Part shown: piece after piece, positions 53,301 through 62,800 of the stretch
Layout of the letters: every line of letters starts with the position of its first letter
Position numbering within the stretch: position 1 is the stretch's first letter
Assembly: GCF_010998615.1 (NCBI RefSeq)
Contig: NZ_JAAEAH010000013.1
Coordinates: 1-64,000 of the forward strand
Direction of reading: 5' to 3'
Length of the DNA stretch: 64,000 nt
DNA from: Myxococcus sp. CA023
GTDB taxonomy: Bacteria > Myxococcota > Myxococcia > Myxococcales > Myxococcaceae
Program-made: the position numbers and the translations under genes
Notes under the pieces: generated by a model
Told to the model about the DNA's origin: nothing
What the model saw: the letters and a program-made list of their open reading frames with translations, nothing else
The model's database searches: none

Positions 53301-56300
53301 CACTCGGGACCCCGGGCGCCTTGCCGGGTCGAAATCTGGTGTGACCGCGGTAGTCCTGCCGCGGTCTGTGAAGGCCTCTGGAGCTTTCTCCAGTCGCTGC
53401 AGTTGGAGCACCGCAACGTCGAGGGGCAGGTGGTGCGGCTCGACGATGTCGGTGGGCGGCACTGGGTCGAGGAAGTCGTTGAACGGGAGCGGCGGCAGGG
53501 CCGGGGCGATTCCGCCGTGACCTATCGTGATCGGAAGCGGTTCGTCCGTACCGCGGTTCGCGTTCCCTGGCCCGTGCCTGCTTCCCGGCCGGAGCTACTG
53601 GCCCAGGGCCGGAAGACCTACGGTGTCGTGGGTGGTGGCGCGCTGGGACTCGCGCTGGCGCACTGGTTGGTCGAGCAGTGTGATGCCGACGTCATCATCG
53701 CCAGCCGCTCTGGACGGCCGCTCAGTGCAGGCCCGCAGGCATCGTCCCGGCTGCGCTGGTGCAAGCTCGATGTGACGGATCCTCGCGACGTCGAGCAAGC
53801 GGTGGAGGAGTGGGCGCGGGAAGCACGGCTGGAAGGTCTCTTCTTCACGGCGGGGCACGTCGAGCCCGGGCCCGCGTTGGCGAAGACGGACCGTGAACTT
53901 CGCCGCACGCTGGCACCCAAGTGCCTGGGCGCGCTCAACCTGCTCGAACAGTGTCACCGTCTCCCGTGCCGGTTCGTCGCGCTGTTCTCGTCCCAGGCGA
54001 GCAGGGGGGAGTACCAGCACAGTGACTACGCCGCCGCGAATGGCTTCCTGAACGGGCTGGCGGACGGCTTCGGGGCGGAAGGGGCGCCGCGGTTCACGAA
54101 TCGCCTGGGCGAGCCCCTGTCCGTGATCTCGCTGAGCTGGCCTCAGTGGCGCGATGGCAGCATGCGTCTCTCCCGCGAACTCTCGGAGTTGCTCGCCTCT
54201 TCGCAAGGCCTCATCCCCATGCCCAACCAGGTGGGGTTCACGGCACTGCGCGAGGTCGTCCGCAGTGGCATGCGCCATGTCGCCATCCAGTATCGCCTGT
54301 CGGAGCAGCCTCGGAAGGAGGCGGTTGTTCCGGCCCAGGCGGTCGATGCTGACGCTCGGGCGAAGGCGGAGCAGACGGTCAGGGACGTCGTGGGAAGCTA
54401 CCTGGGCCAGCCCGCGCATGCGCTGGACATGGAGGCGGAGCTGTCGGCCCTGGGCGTGACCTCCCTGGCCATCGTGGAGTTGGGCCTGGCCCTCCATCGG
54501 CGGCACGGCATCCGGGTGCAGCCCGCGCGCTTCTTCCAGTACACGACGCCATCGCAACTCCGGGACTTCGTCGCCCAGGAATTGTCGAAGCGTGCGTCGC
54601 CTGCTCACGCTCAAGTCGCTGCGCCGGAGTCACGCGCCCGTGCGGCCCCTCGCGAGCGCACCGAGCCCATCGCGGTCGTGGGCATCCATGCGCGCTTCCC
54701 AGGCGCCGAGGATGTCGATGTGTTCTGGCGCAACATCGTCGAGGGCAAGCGCTGCCTCTCCGAGGTACCCGCGTCGCGGCAGGAGGCGCTCCTGGCACTG
54801 GCAGGAGACGGCTCGGATGTGACGCGGCCTCGGTGGGGAGGCTTCATCGAGGGGGTCGACGAGTTCGACCCACGGTTCTTCTCCATCTCGCCGCAAGAGG
54901 CCGAGCTGATGGACCCCCAGCAGCGCCTGCTGCTGGCCTCTGTCTGGTTGGCCTTGGAGAACGGGGGCCTCATCCCGGAGCAGTTCGCCCGGACCTCCAC
55001 GGGCGTCTTCGTGGCCGCCGCGCCAGGGGAGTACCCGCGCGTCGTCTCCATTCCCGCGAGCCATCCGTTGGGCACGACCGCCGTCACGGCGTCCATTGCT
55101 CCCAACCGCATCTCCCACGTCTTCAACTTCAAGGGGCCCAGCGAGTACTGCGACACCGCCTGTTCGTCGGCGCTGACGGCGGTCCACCGGGCATGCCAGG
55201 CGATTCGCTCCGGTGAGTGCGAGCAGGCCGTGGTGAGCGCCATCAACCTGCTCCTGTCGCCGACGACCTTCACCGGCTTCGAGGCCATGGAGTACCTGAG
55301 CGTCGACGGTTCATGCCGCCCCTTCCAGCCCGAGGCTCGCGGCTTCGTTCGCAGTGAAGGGGTAGGGACGCTCGTCCTCAAGCCTCTGTCGCGGGCGGTG
55401 GCTGACGGAGACATCATCTACGGCCTGGTGCGTGGCAGTGGCGTTGCGCATGGCGGCCGGGGACTTTCGCTGACGGCGGTCAACCCTCTGGGCATGAAGG
55501 ACGCGATTGTCTCCGCGTACCGCGCCGCGGGCGTGAGCGCGCGGACTGTCTCCTACGTGGAGGCGCACGGCGTCGGAGCGCCTCTAGCGGATGGCGCGGA
55601 AGTGGAAGCCATCAAGGCTGCGTTTCGCGAGGTTGATGAGCGCGCGCGCGACGGCGATCCTCACGTCTGCCACTTGAGCAGCCTGAAGCCCTGCATCGGT
55701 CATGGAGAGCTGGTCTCGGGCATGGCGGCGTTGATCAAAGCGCTCATGGCACTCCGCCATGCAGTGCTCCCGGGCCTGCCGGGCTTCACGCAGTGGCACG
55801 AGGACATCTCAGTGGCGGACTCGCCCTTGAAGGTGTCGTCGGACAGCCAGCCGTGGCGGACGCTGGCAGGCGCTGAGCCGTCCCCGCGTCGCGCCGGCGT
55901 CAACAGCTTCGGGTTCGGCGGGGTGAATGCGCACGTCCTCTTGGAGTCGTTCGCCGCGGACACGCGGCTGGCGGGGGGCCGCGAGGGGCCGCGGTTGTTC
56001 GTGTTCTCGGCCCGGACAGCGGACCGATTGCAGGAGGTGGCGCGGCGGCTCTCGTCCTTCCTGGCGTCCAACAGCGACATCGTCATGGCAGACCTCGCCT
56101 ACACCCTGCAGACCGGACGTCACGCCTTCAGCTGCCGGTTGGCCGTGGTCGCTCGCGACCGGAACGAGCTGGCCGCCGCACTGAGCACGTACCTGGCCTC
56201 GCCGGAGCGGACGTCGTGGGCCGGTACCCCCATCCATGTGGGCGAGGTGGATGGCTCGACTCGACTGGGGAAGTTCCTGTCGGAGGCCGCGGGAGCGTCA

Positions 56301-56891
56301 CTGGCGGAGTCACTGCTCGCTGAGCGGGGGCTGGAGCGGCTCGCTGAGTACTGGGTGCTGGGGGGCCACGTCCCGTGGGCGCGGCTGCACGAGGGGGCGG
56401 ACGTCAAACGCATCCCGTTGCCGACGTATCCCTTTGCCAGGGAGCGGTATTGGCTCGCGTCTGGCGGCGCCGATTCGCAGGCGAGTGCCCATGAGGTCCC
56501 GCTGTCGCCGAAGAGCCGCGGCGTGGAGGCCATCTCGGAGGCGATTCGCGAGCAGCTCTCCTTGGCGCTGAGCGTGCCTCGGGCGCAGCTGGGCGACAAC
56601 GTCAACGCGAGAGACCTGGGGGCGGACTCCATCACGATGATGCGGCTGGCGCAGGTGCTGGCACGAACCCTGGGCGTCGACGTGCGGCTCCGTGACCTGG
56701 TCGACCGGTCGACCATCGCGGCGATTGCAGCCCATGTCGCGACGTTGGTGCGCGGGCGCGAGCCGAGAGTGGAAGACGCGGTGTCCACGGCGCCACCTGT
56801 TCAGGACGCCCTGGACATGCTCAAGGAAGGGCTTCTGTCCATCGAGGACGTCGCGGCCCGGCTGGAGAACGACGCTCATGACAACGCGTGA
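50343..56891 (+). CDS. taL: TaL, trans-AT PKS: KS0-DH-KR-ACP-KS-ACP
   Basis: 2182 residues. KS1 (about 35-455): Cys200 in NTMCSGA, but the HGTGT His is Gln336 (EAQGMGT); His382 kept, so decarboxylative condensation should fail (KS0). DH (about 625-900): HQVATTPILPG with His656 and Asp821 in LLDSALQ. KR (about 1085-1290): GGGALG, Tyr1229. ACP (Ser1374, GVTSLA, Asp before Ser replaced by Thr). KS2 (about 1440-1865): Cys1607, His1742, intact. A post-KS adapter (to LPTYPFARERYW) and a final ACP (Ser2096, GADSIT). No AT. It receives the TaI product and hands over to Ta-1, whose start it overlaps by 14 bp. ATG 50343. Confidence 0.92.
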   Translation: MDAKRRQLLAAVEAHRRQAPPAVRAEPATAAQPVAIVGLSGYLPGCMSVEAFWRALDRDQPLLQEIPRARFDIDAHFDPEGSDPSKSHSGWGGFIPRIEDFDPEFFGVSHGEAARMDPRQRLLLMSAYNTFENAGYAPATLRESRTGVFVAVEDNEYLAHLQSAGVEMADPFGHAPSMVASRLSYFFDLRGPSEVINTMCSGAAVALHRAVVALRNGEVEQALVGAANLLLRPELFVSLSRLGQLSRGKEVWSFGECASGYLRAEGVASVLLKPLDRAERDGDAIYAVIRNSAVAFNGRGGTSIASPSAASHAALIQECYQTAGVDARAVEYIEAQGMGTPVADIAEWDACNRALRELAQRQGVSLEAGQCRISTLKPMMGHMHSASALGALFKVIRSLETDTVRGIIGFDQPNRFLDQDAQPCRLARESSAWRRKGQPRLAGVHSYGSGGVNAHLLIEEYLPRRDARPPEGHGPQVVPLSAGAPDLLPGMARSLRQALDAQPSGSVHAVARTLQQGRDALRFRVAFVAESVADLQAQLQAYEEGRHSSTALEGIAEPGVEDRPNGEGDTEPRSAAQRWVQGGAVRWSRSGGADAFERMRLPGYPFALRRCWVEGRDTAAPVHASTGVLFQLKRMNGERHQVRVSFDGGEFLFRDHQVATTPILPGAAYLELARAAAVACDFTRPSELTDVVWQHPLREDARGDVRVVFSEAGTGQASFQVVSQSHGTVGGETVHVRGQLASSSHPREAPRRLPELEGRCPERLDGDAAYQWLTQAGLEYGPGFRGIQHCRFGEGEVVATVVLPAGADAGNNVVLHPSLLDSALQTCVLLQLARRRRDERMPEVASAPAIVPFSLSRVTVHRALPRMMVVHSRFVPAGSESAPSFDTVLLTEDGEALVTLQGVCFRPSPQAAKEAGRIEAEQYVWREREVDATANGALDPVHRISLRLGRDLDIPGSETLSVDGLNPAEVLLRAMDAVLQRLRALEHSGPRAPCRVEIWCDRGSPAAVCEGLWSFLQSLQLEHRNVEGQVVRLDDVGGRHWVEEVVERERRQGRGDSAVTYRDRKRFVRTAVRVPWPVPASRPELLAQGRKTYGVVGGGALGLALAHWLVEQCDADVIIASRSGRPLSAGPQASSRLRWCKLDVTDPRDVEQAVEEWAREARLEGLFFTAGHVEPGPALAKTDRELRRTLAPKCLGALNLLEQCHRLPCRFVALFSSQASRGEYQHSDYAAANGFLNGLADGFGAEGAPRFTNRLGEPLSVISLSWPQWRDGSMRLSRELSELLASSQGLIPMPNQVGFTALREVVRSGMRHVAIQYRLSEQPRKEAVVPAQAVDADARAKAEQTVRDVVGSYLGQPAHALDMEAELSALGVTSLAIVELGLALHRRHGIRVQPARFFQYTTPSQLRDFVAQELSKRASPAHAQVAAPESRARAAPRERTEPIAVVGIHARFPGAEDVDVFWRNIVEGKRCLSEVPASRQEALLALAGDGSDVTRPRWGGFIEGVDEFDPRFFSISPQEAELMDPQQRLLLASVWLALENGGLIPEQFARTSTGVFVAAAPGEYPRVVSIPASHPLGTTAVTASIAPNRISHVFNFKGPSEYCDTACSSALTAVHRACQAIRSGECEQAVVSAINLLLSPTTFTGFEAMEYLSVDGSCRPFQPEARGFVRSEGVGTLVLKPLSRAVADGDIIYGLVRGSGVAHGGRGLSLTAVNPLGMKDAIVSAYRAAGVSARTVSYVEAHGVGAPLADGAEVEAIKAAFREVDERARDGDPHVCHLSSLKPCIGHGELVSGMAALIKALMALRHAVLPGLPGFTQWHEDISVADSPLKVSSDSQPWRTLAGAEPSPRRAGVNSFGFGGVNAHVLLESFAADTRLAGGREGPRLFVFSARTADRLQEVARRLSSFLASNSDIVMADLAYTLQTGRHAFSCRLAVVARDRNELAAALSTYLASPERTSWAGTPIHVGEVDGSTRLGKFLSEAAGASLAESLLAERGLERLAEYWVLGGHVPWARLHEGADVKRIPLPTYPFARERYWLASGGADSQASAHEVPLSPKSRGVEAISEAIREQLSLALSVPRAQLGDNVNARDLGADSITMMRLAQVLARTLGVDVRLRDLVDRSTIAAIAAHVATLVRGREPRVEDAVSTAPPVQDALDMLKEGLLSIEDVAARLENDAHDNA

Positions 56892-59800
56892 GGTTCTGGC
56901 CGCCTTCGTGGAAGGCAGGCTGTCCAAGGCCGAGGCACGGCGGCGGCTTGCCGCACTGCGGGCGGCGAGCATCCGGTTGCCGCTCAGCGAAGGCCAGAAA
57001 GGCCTCTGGGCGATGCAGCGGGCCCGTCCCGAATCGTCGGCCTACAACGTGCCGCTCGCCTACCGCCTGCGCGGCAAGGTCGACCCGGCGAGGCTGACCC
57101 GGGCCTGGGAAGGGCTGCTCGAACGGTATCCGCTGCTCGCTGGCGCGATTCGCGTCGAAGGCACGGAGCCGGTCATCGTCCCCAGTGGGCAGGTCTCCGC
57201 CGAGGTCCACGAGGTTCCATCGGTTTCCGATTCAGCACTGGTGGCGACCCTGCGCACCTCCGCGAAGGTGCCATTCGATCTCGCCCGTGGACCGCTCGCT
57301 CGGCTGCACCTGTACTCGCGGTCGGAGCACGAGCATGTCCTGCTGCTGTGCTTCCACCACCTGGTGCTCGATGGCGCCTCCGTGGCGCCCTTGCTCGACG
57401 CCCTCCGGGATCGTTACGCCGGGCCCGAGGCGAAGACGGGGCTGCTCGAGGTTCCGCTCGTCGCTCCTTACCGCGCCGCCGTGGAGTGGGAGCAACTCGC
57501 CATTGGAGGGGATGAGGGACGGCGCCACCTCGACTACTGGCGGCAGGTGTTGGCCACGCCCGTTCCTCCGCCGTTGAATCTTCCAACGGACCGGCCTCGC
57601 TCCGCCACGGGGCTGGACGCGGAGGGAGCAACGCACTCGCAGAGGGTGCCCACCGAGCAAGCATTGCGACTGCGCGAGTTCGCTCGGGCACAGCAAGTGA
57701 GCCTGCCGACCGTCCTGCTCGGGCTCTACTACGCCTTGCTTCATCGGCACACGCGCCAGGACGACGTGGTGGTCGGCATCCCCACCATGGGGCGGCCCCG
57801 GGCGGAACTGGCGACGGCGATTGGGTACTTCGTCAACGTGATGGCCGTGCGCGCGCGGGGCCTGGGGCAGCACTCGTTCGGCTCGCTGCTGCGCCACCTC
57901 CACGACTCGGTCATCGATGGCCTGGAGCATGCCCACTATCCCTTCCCGCGAGTGGTGAAGGACCTCCGGCTGTCGAATGGGCCCGAGGAGGCGCCTGGCT
58001 TCCAGACGATGTTCACCTTCCAGAGCCTGCAACTGACGAGCGCTCCGCCAAGGCCGGAGTCCAGGTCGGGCGGGCTGCCGGAGCTTGAGCCGCTCGACTG
58101 CGTCCATCAGGAAGGCGCCTACCCGCTGGAGCTTGAAGTGGTGGAGGGCGCCAAGGGCCTCACGCTGCATTTCAAGTACGACGCGCGGCTGTACGAGGCG
58201 GACACGGTCGAACGGATGGCGCGTCAGTTGTTGCGCGCCGCGGACCAGGTCGCGGATGGGGTGGAGTCTCCGCTGAGCGCACTGTCGTGGCTCGACGACG
58301 AAGAGCGCCACACGCTCCTTCGCGACTGGAATGCCACGGCTACGCCGTTCCCCGAGGACTTGGGCGTTCACGAGCTCTTCCAGCGGCAGGCCCGGGAGAC
58401 CCCGGACGCCACGGCTGTGAGCTACGAGGGGCACTCGCTCAGCTATCAGGCGCTGGATACGCGGAGCCGCGAGATTGCGGCGCACCTGAAGAGCCTCGGC
58501 GTCAAGCCTGGGGCGCTCGTGGGCATCTGCCTGGACCGGTCCGCGGAGCTGGTGGCGGCGATGCTGGGTGTGCTGTCCGCTGGCGCGGCCTACGTACCCC
58601 TGGACCCTGTGCACCCCGAGGACCGGCTGCGGTACATGCTGGAGGACAGTGGCGTGGTGGTCGTGCTGGCCCGTCAGGCCTCGCGGGACAAGGTCGCCGC
58701 CATTGCCGGAGCCTCCTGCAAGGTGTGCGTGCTGGAGGACGTCAAGGCTGGAGCCACGTCCGCGCCGGCGGGAACCTCACCGAACGGACTTGCCTACGTC
58801 ATCTACACGTCCGGGAGCACGGGCCGGCCCAAGGGCGTGATGATTCCCCATCGCGGGGTGGTCAACTTCCTCCTGTGCATGCGCAGGACGCTGGGCCTGA
58901 AGCGCACGGATTCGCTGTTGGCGGTCACGACGTACTGCTTCGACATCGCGGTGCTCGAGCTCCTGCTTCCGCTGTGTGCGGGGGCGCAGGTCATCATCGC
59001 GTCGGCGGAGACGGTTCGGGATGCGCAGGCGTTGAAGCGGGCGCTGTGCACCCATCGGCCCACGTTGATGCAGGCGACGCCCGCGACCTGGACGCTTTTG
59101 TTCCAGTCCGGCTGGGAGAACGCCGAGCGGGTTCGAATCCTCTGCGGTGGAGAAGCGCTGCCGGAGTCGCTCAAGGCCCACTTCGTGCGCACCGCGAGCG
59201 ACGTGTGGAACATGTTCGGGCCCACCGAGACGACCATCTGGTCGACGATGGCGAAGGTCTCTGCCTCGCGTCCGGTCACCATTGGAAAGCCGATCGACAA
59301 CACGCAGGTCTACGTGCTGGACGACCGGATGCAGCCGGCGCCCATCGGTGTGCCGGGCGAACTGTGGATCGCGGGCGCGGGCGTGGCCTGTGGTTACCTC
59401 AACCGGCCGGCGCTGACCGCCGAGCGCTTCGTTTCCAATCCGTTCACGCCGGGCACGACGCTCTACCGGACGGGGGACCTGGCGCGCTGGCGCGCTGACG
59501 GTGAGGTTGAGTACCTGGGGCGGCTCGACCACCAGGTGAAGGTGCGGGGCTTCCGCATCGAGATGGGGGAGATTGAAGCGCAGCTGGCCGGGCATCCCAG
59601 CGTGAAGAACTGTGCCGTGGTGGCCAAGGAGCTGAACGGCACCTCGCAGCTCGTTGCCTACTGCCAGCCCGCGGGTGCGAGCTTCGATGAGGAAGCCATC
59701 CGCGCGCACCTGCGGAAGTTCCTCCCCGACTACATGGTCCCCGCGCACGTCGTCGCGGTGGATGCGATTCCGCTGTCGGGCAATGGCAAGGTGGACCGGG

Positions 59801-62800
59801 GCCAGCTGATGGCCAGGCCGGTGGTCACCCGGCGGAAGACATCCGCGGTCCATGCCCGTTCGCCCGTTGAGGCCACCCTCGTCGAGCTGTGGAAGAAGGT
59901 GCTCCAGGTCAACGAGGTGGGTGTCGAGGATCGCTTCTTCGAAGTGGGGGGTGACTCCGTGCTGGCCGCCGTGCTGGTGGAGGCGATGAACCGGCACTTC
60001 GACACGCGGCTCGCCGTCACCGACCTGTTCAAGTACGTCCATATTCGCGACATGGCGCGCCACCTGGAAGGCGCGACGGCGAAAGCCCGTCCTGGGGCCA
60101 CCGAGCCGGGTCGCGAGGACACCGCGTCGGATCGTGACTACGCGGGCAGCCTGGCCATCATCGGCATCTCCTGTCAGTTGCCCGGAGCCGAGGACCACCG
60201 GCGCTTCTGGAAGAACCTGCGAGAGGGCAGGGACAGCGTGGTGGCGTACCGCCATGAGGAACTGCGCGAGCTGGGCGTGCCCGAAGAGGTCATCCGCGAT
60301 TCCCGTTACGTCGCGGTCCGGTCGTCCATCGAAGACAAGGAGTGCTTCGACCCGCAGTTCTTCGGCCTGACGGCGCGGGACGCGTCCTTCATGGACCCGC
60401 AGTTCCGACTGTTGCTGATGCACGCCTGGAAGGCGGTGGAAGACGCGGCGACGACGCCCGAGCGCCTGGGCCAGTGCGGCGTCTTCATGACGGCGAGCAA
60501 CAGCTTTTATCACCAGGGCTCGCCGCAATTTCCTGCGGACGGGCAGCCGGTCCTCCGCACCGCCGACGAATACGTGCTGTGGGTGCTGGCCCAGGCAGGC
60601 TCCATCCCGACGATGGTTTCCTACAAGCTCGGCTTGAAGGGGCCGAGCCTGTTTGTCCACACCAACTGCTCGTCGTCCTTGTCCGCGCTGTACGTGGCGC
60701 AGCAGGCCATCGCCGCGGGAGACTGCGAGACGGCGCTGGTGGGGGCCGCCACGGTCTTCCCTTCGGCGAACCTGGGCTATCTGCACCAGCGAGGTCTCAA
60801 CTTCTCCAGCGCGGGGCGGGTCAAGGCCTTCGACGCCGCGGCGGACGGCATGATTGCCGGTGAAGGTGTCGCCGTGCTGGTGGTGAAGGACGCCGCCGCG
60901 GCGGTGCGCGATGGCGACCCCATCTACTGCCTCGTGCGGAAGGTGGGGATCAACAACGACGGCCAGGACAAGGTGGGCTTCTACGCCCCGAGCGCCACCG
61001 GGCAGGCGGACGTCATCCGGCGTCTGTTCGACCGGACCGGCATCGACCCTGCGTCGATTGGCTACGTCGAGGCCCATGGCACCGGAACCCTGCTGGGTGA
61101 CCCTGTCGAGGTCTCCGCGCTGAGCGAAGCCTTCCGGACCTTCACCGACCGGCGCGGGTACTGCCGGATGGGTTCGGTGAAGTCGAACCTGGGCCACCTG
61201 GACACGGTGGCTGGACTGGCTGGGCTCATCAAGACGGCGCTGAGCCTGCGGCAGGGCGAGGTTCCTCCGACGATCCATGTGACCCAGGTGAATCCGAAGC
61301 TTGAGCTGACAGATTCGCCGTTCGTCATCGCCGACCGTTTGGCGCCGTGGCCGTCCCTGCCTGGACCGAGGCGGGCGGCCGTGAGTGCGTTCGGCCTTGG
61401 CGGGACCAATACCCACGCCATTCTTGAACACCACCCGCGCGAATCCCGCCCACGGGAGGAGAGTCAGCGATCGAACGCCGTCCGTGCGGTGGCTCCGTTC
61501 TCGGCGCGCACCTTGGAGGCGCTGAAGGACAACCTCCGCGCGCTGCTCGACTTCCTGGAGGATCCGGCGTCCGCGGAGATGGCGCTCGCGGACATCACCT
61601 ACACGCTGCAGGTCGGCCGGGTGGCGATGCCTGAGCGGATGGTGGTGACTGCGTCGACGCGCGACGAATTGGTGGAGGGACTGCGGCGAGGCCTTGCGAC
61701 GGTGGGCGGTGCCCACGCGGGAGCGGTGGTCGATACGTCACCCAACGTGGATGTCGATGCTCGGGCAGTTGCGGAGGCGTGGGCGAAGGGCGACTCGATT
61801 GACTGGGATGCGCTGCACGGAGACTTGAAGCCCGTCCGTGTCAGCCTGCCCACGTATCAGTTCGCGAAGGAGCGCTACGGGTTGTCGCCTGCGCACTCCG
61901 TGGCGGCATCCTCAAAGGCGCATCCTGAGGCGGGGGTCGTGCTCTTCGTTCCGACCTGGCAGCCGTGGTCGGAGGGCGCGTCGAATGCCTCGTTGACGCA
62001 CCGGCACCTGGTGGTGCTGTGCGAGCCCCTTGAGGCTCTAGGGGTTGAAGGTGCCTCCACGCTGGCGAGCAAGCTCGCGGACAGGCGCATCGAAGTGGTC
62101 AGGACGTCCAGCCCAAGTGCGCGGCTGGACGCGCGGTTCATGGCGCATGCCTCGGCGGTCTTCGAACGCGTCAAGGCGCTGCTGTCGGAGCGTCTGACCG
62201 CTCCTGTGACATTGCAGGTGCTGGTGCCAGAGGAGCGGGATGCGCTGGCACTGAGTGGCCTGGGGAGCCTGCTGCGTTCGGTGTCGCAGGAGAATCCGTT
62301 GGTCCGGGGGCAGCTCATCCGCGTCCAGGGGAGCGTCTCCGCATCGGTGCTGGTGGACGTTCTGGTGAAGTCCGCGCGCGCTGGTGACGTCACCGATTCG
62401 CGGTACCACGCGGGCCAGCTTTCTCGCAGTGAGTGGCGCGAGGCACGTGTCGCCAAGGGGGACGCATCCCGCGTCTGGCGCGAAGACGGCGTCTATGTGA
62501 TTTCAGGAGGAACCGGCGCCCTGGCCCGGCTGTTCGTCGCCGAAATCGGGAAGCGCGTGACGCGGGCCACCGTCATTCTGGCTGCCCGCGCATCCTCGGC
62601 GGAGGCGGTGGACGGTGGGAACGGGCTGCGCGTGCGGCACCTTCCCGTGGATGTCACCCAGCCGAACGAGGTGAACGCCTTCATCGCTACGGTGCTGCGC
62701 GAACACGGGCGCATCGACGGTGTCATCCATGCGGCGGGCATCCGCCGTGACAACTACCTGCTCAACAAGCCGGTGGCGGAAATGCAGGCGGTGCTCGCGC

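Noticed and set aside
58777-61716. 979-codon open frame on the minus strand
   Set aside because: Antisense of the A, PCP and KS region of ta-1; composition typical of shadows.
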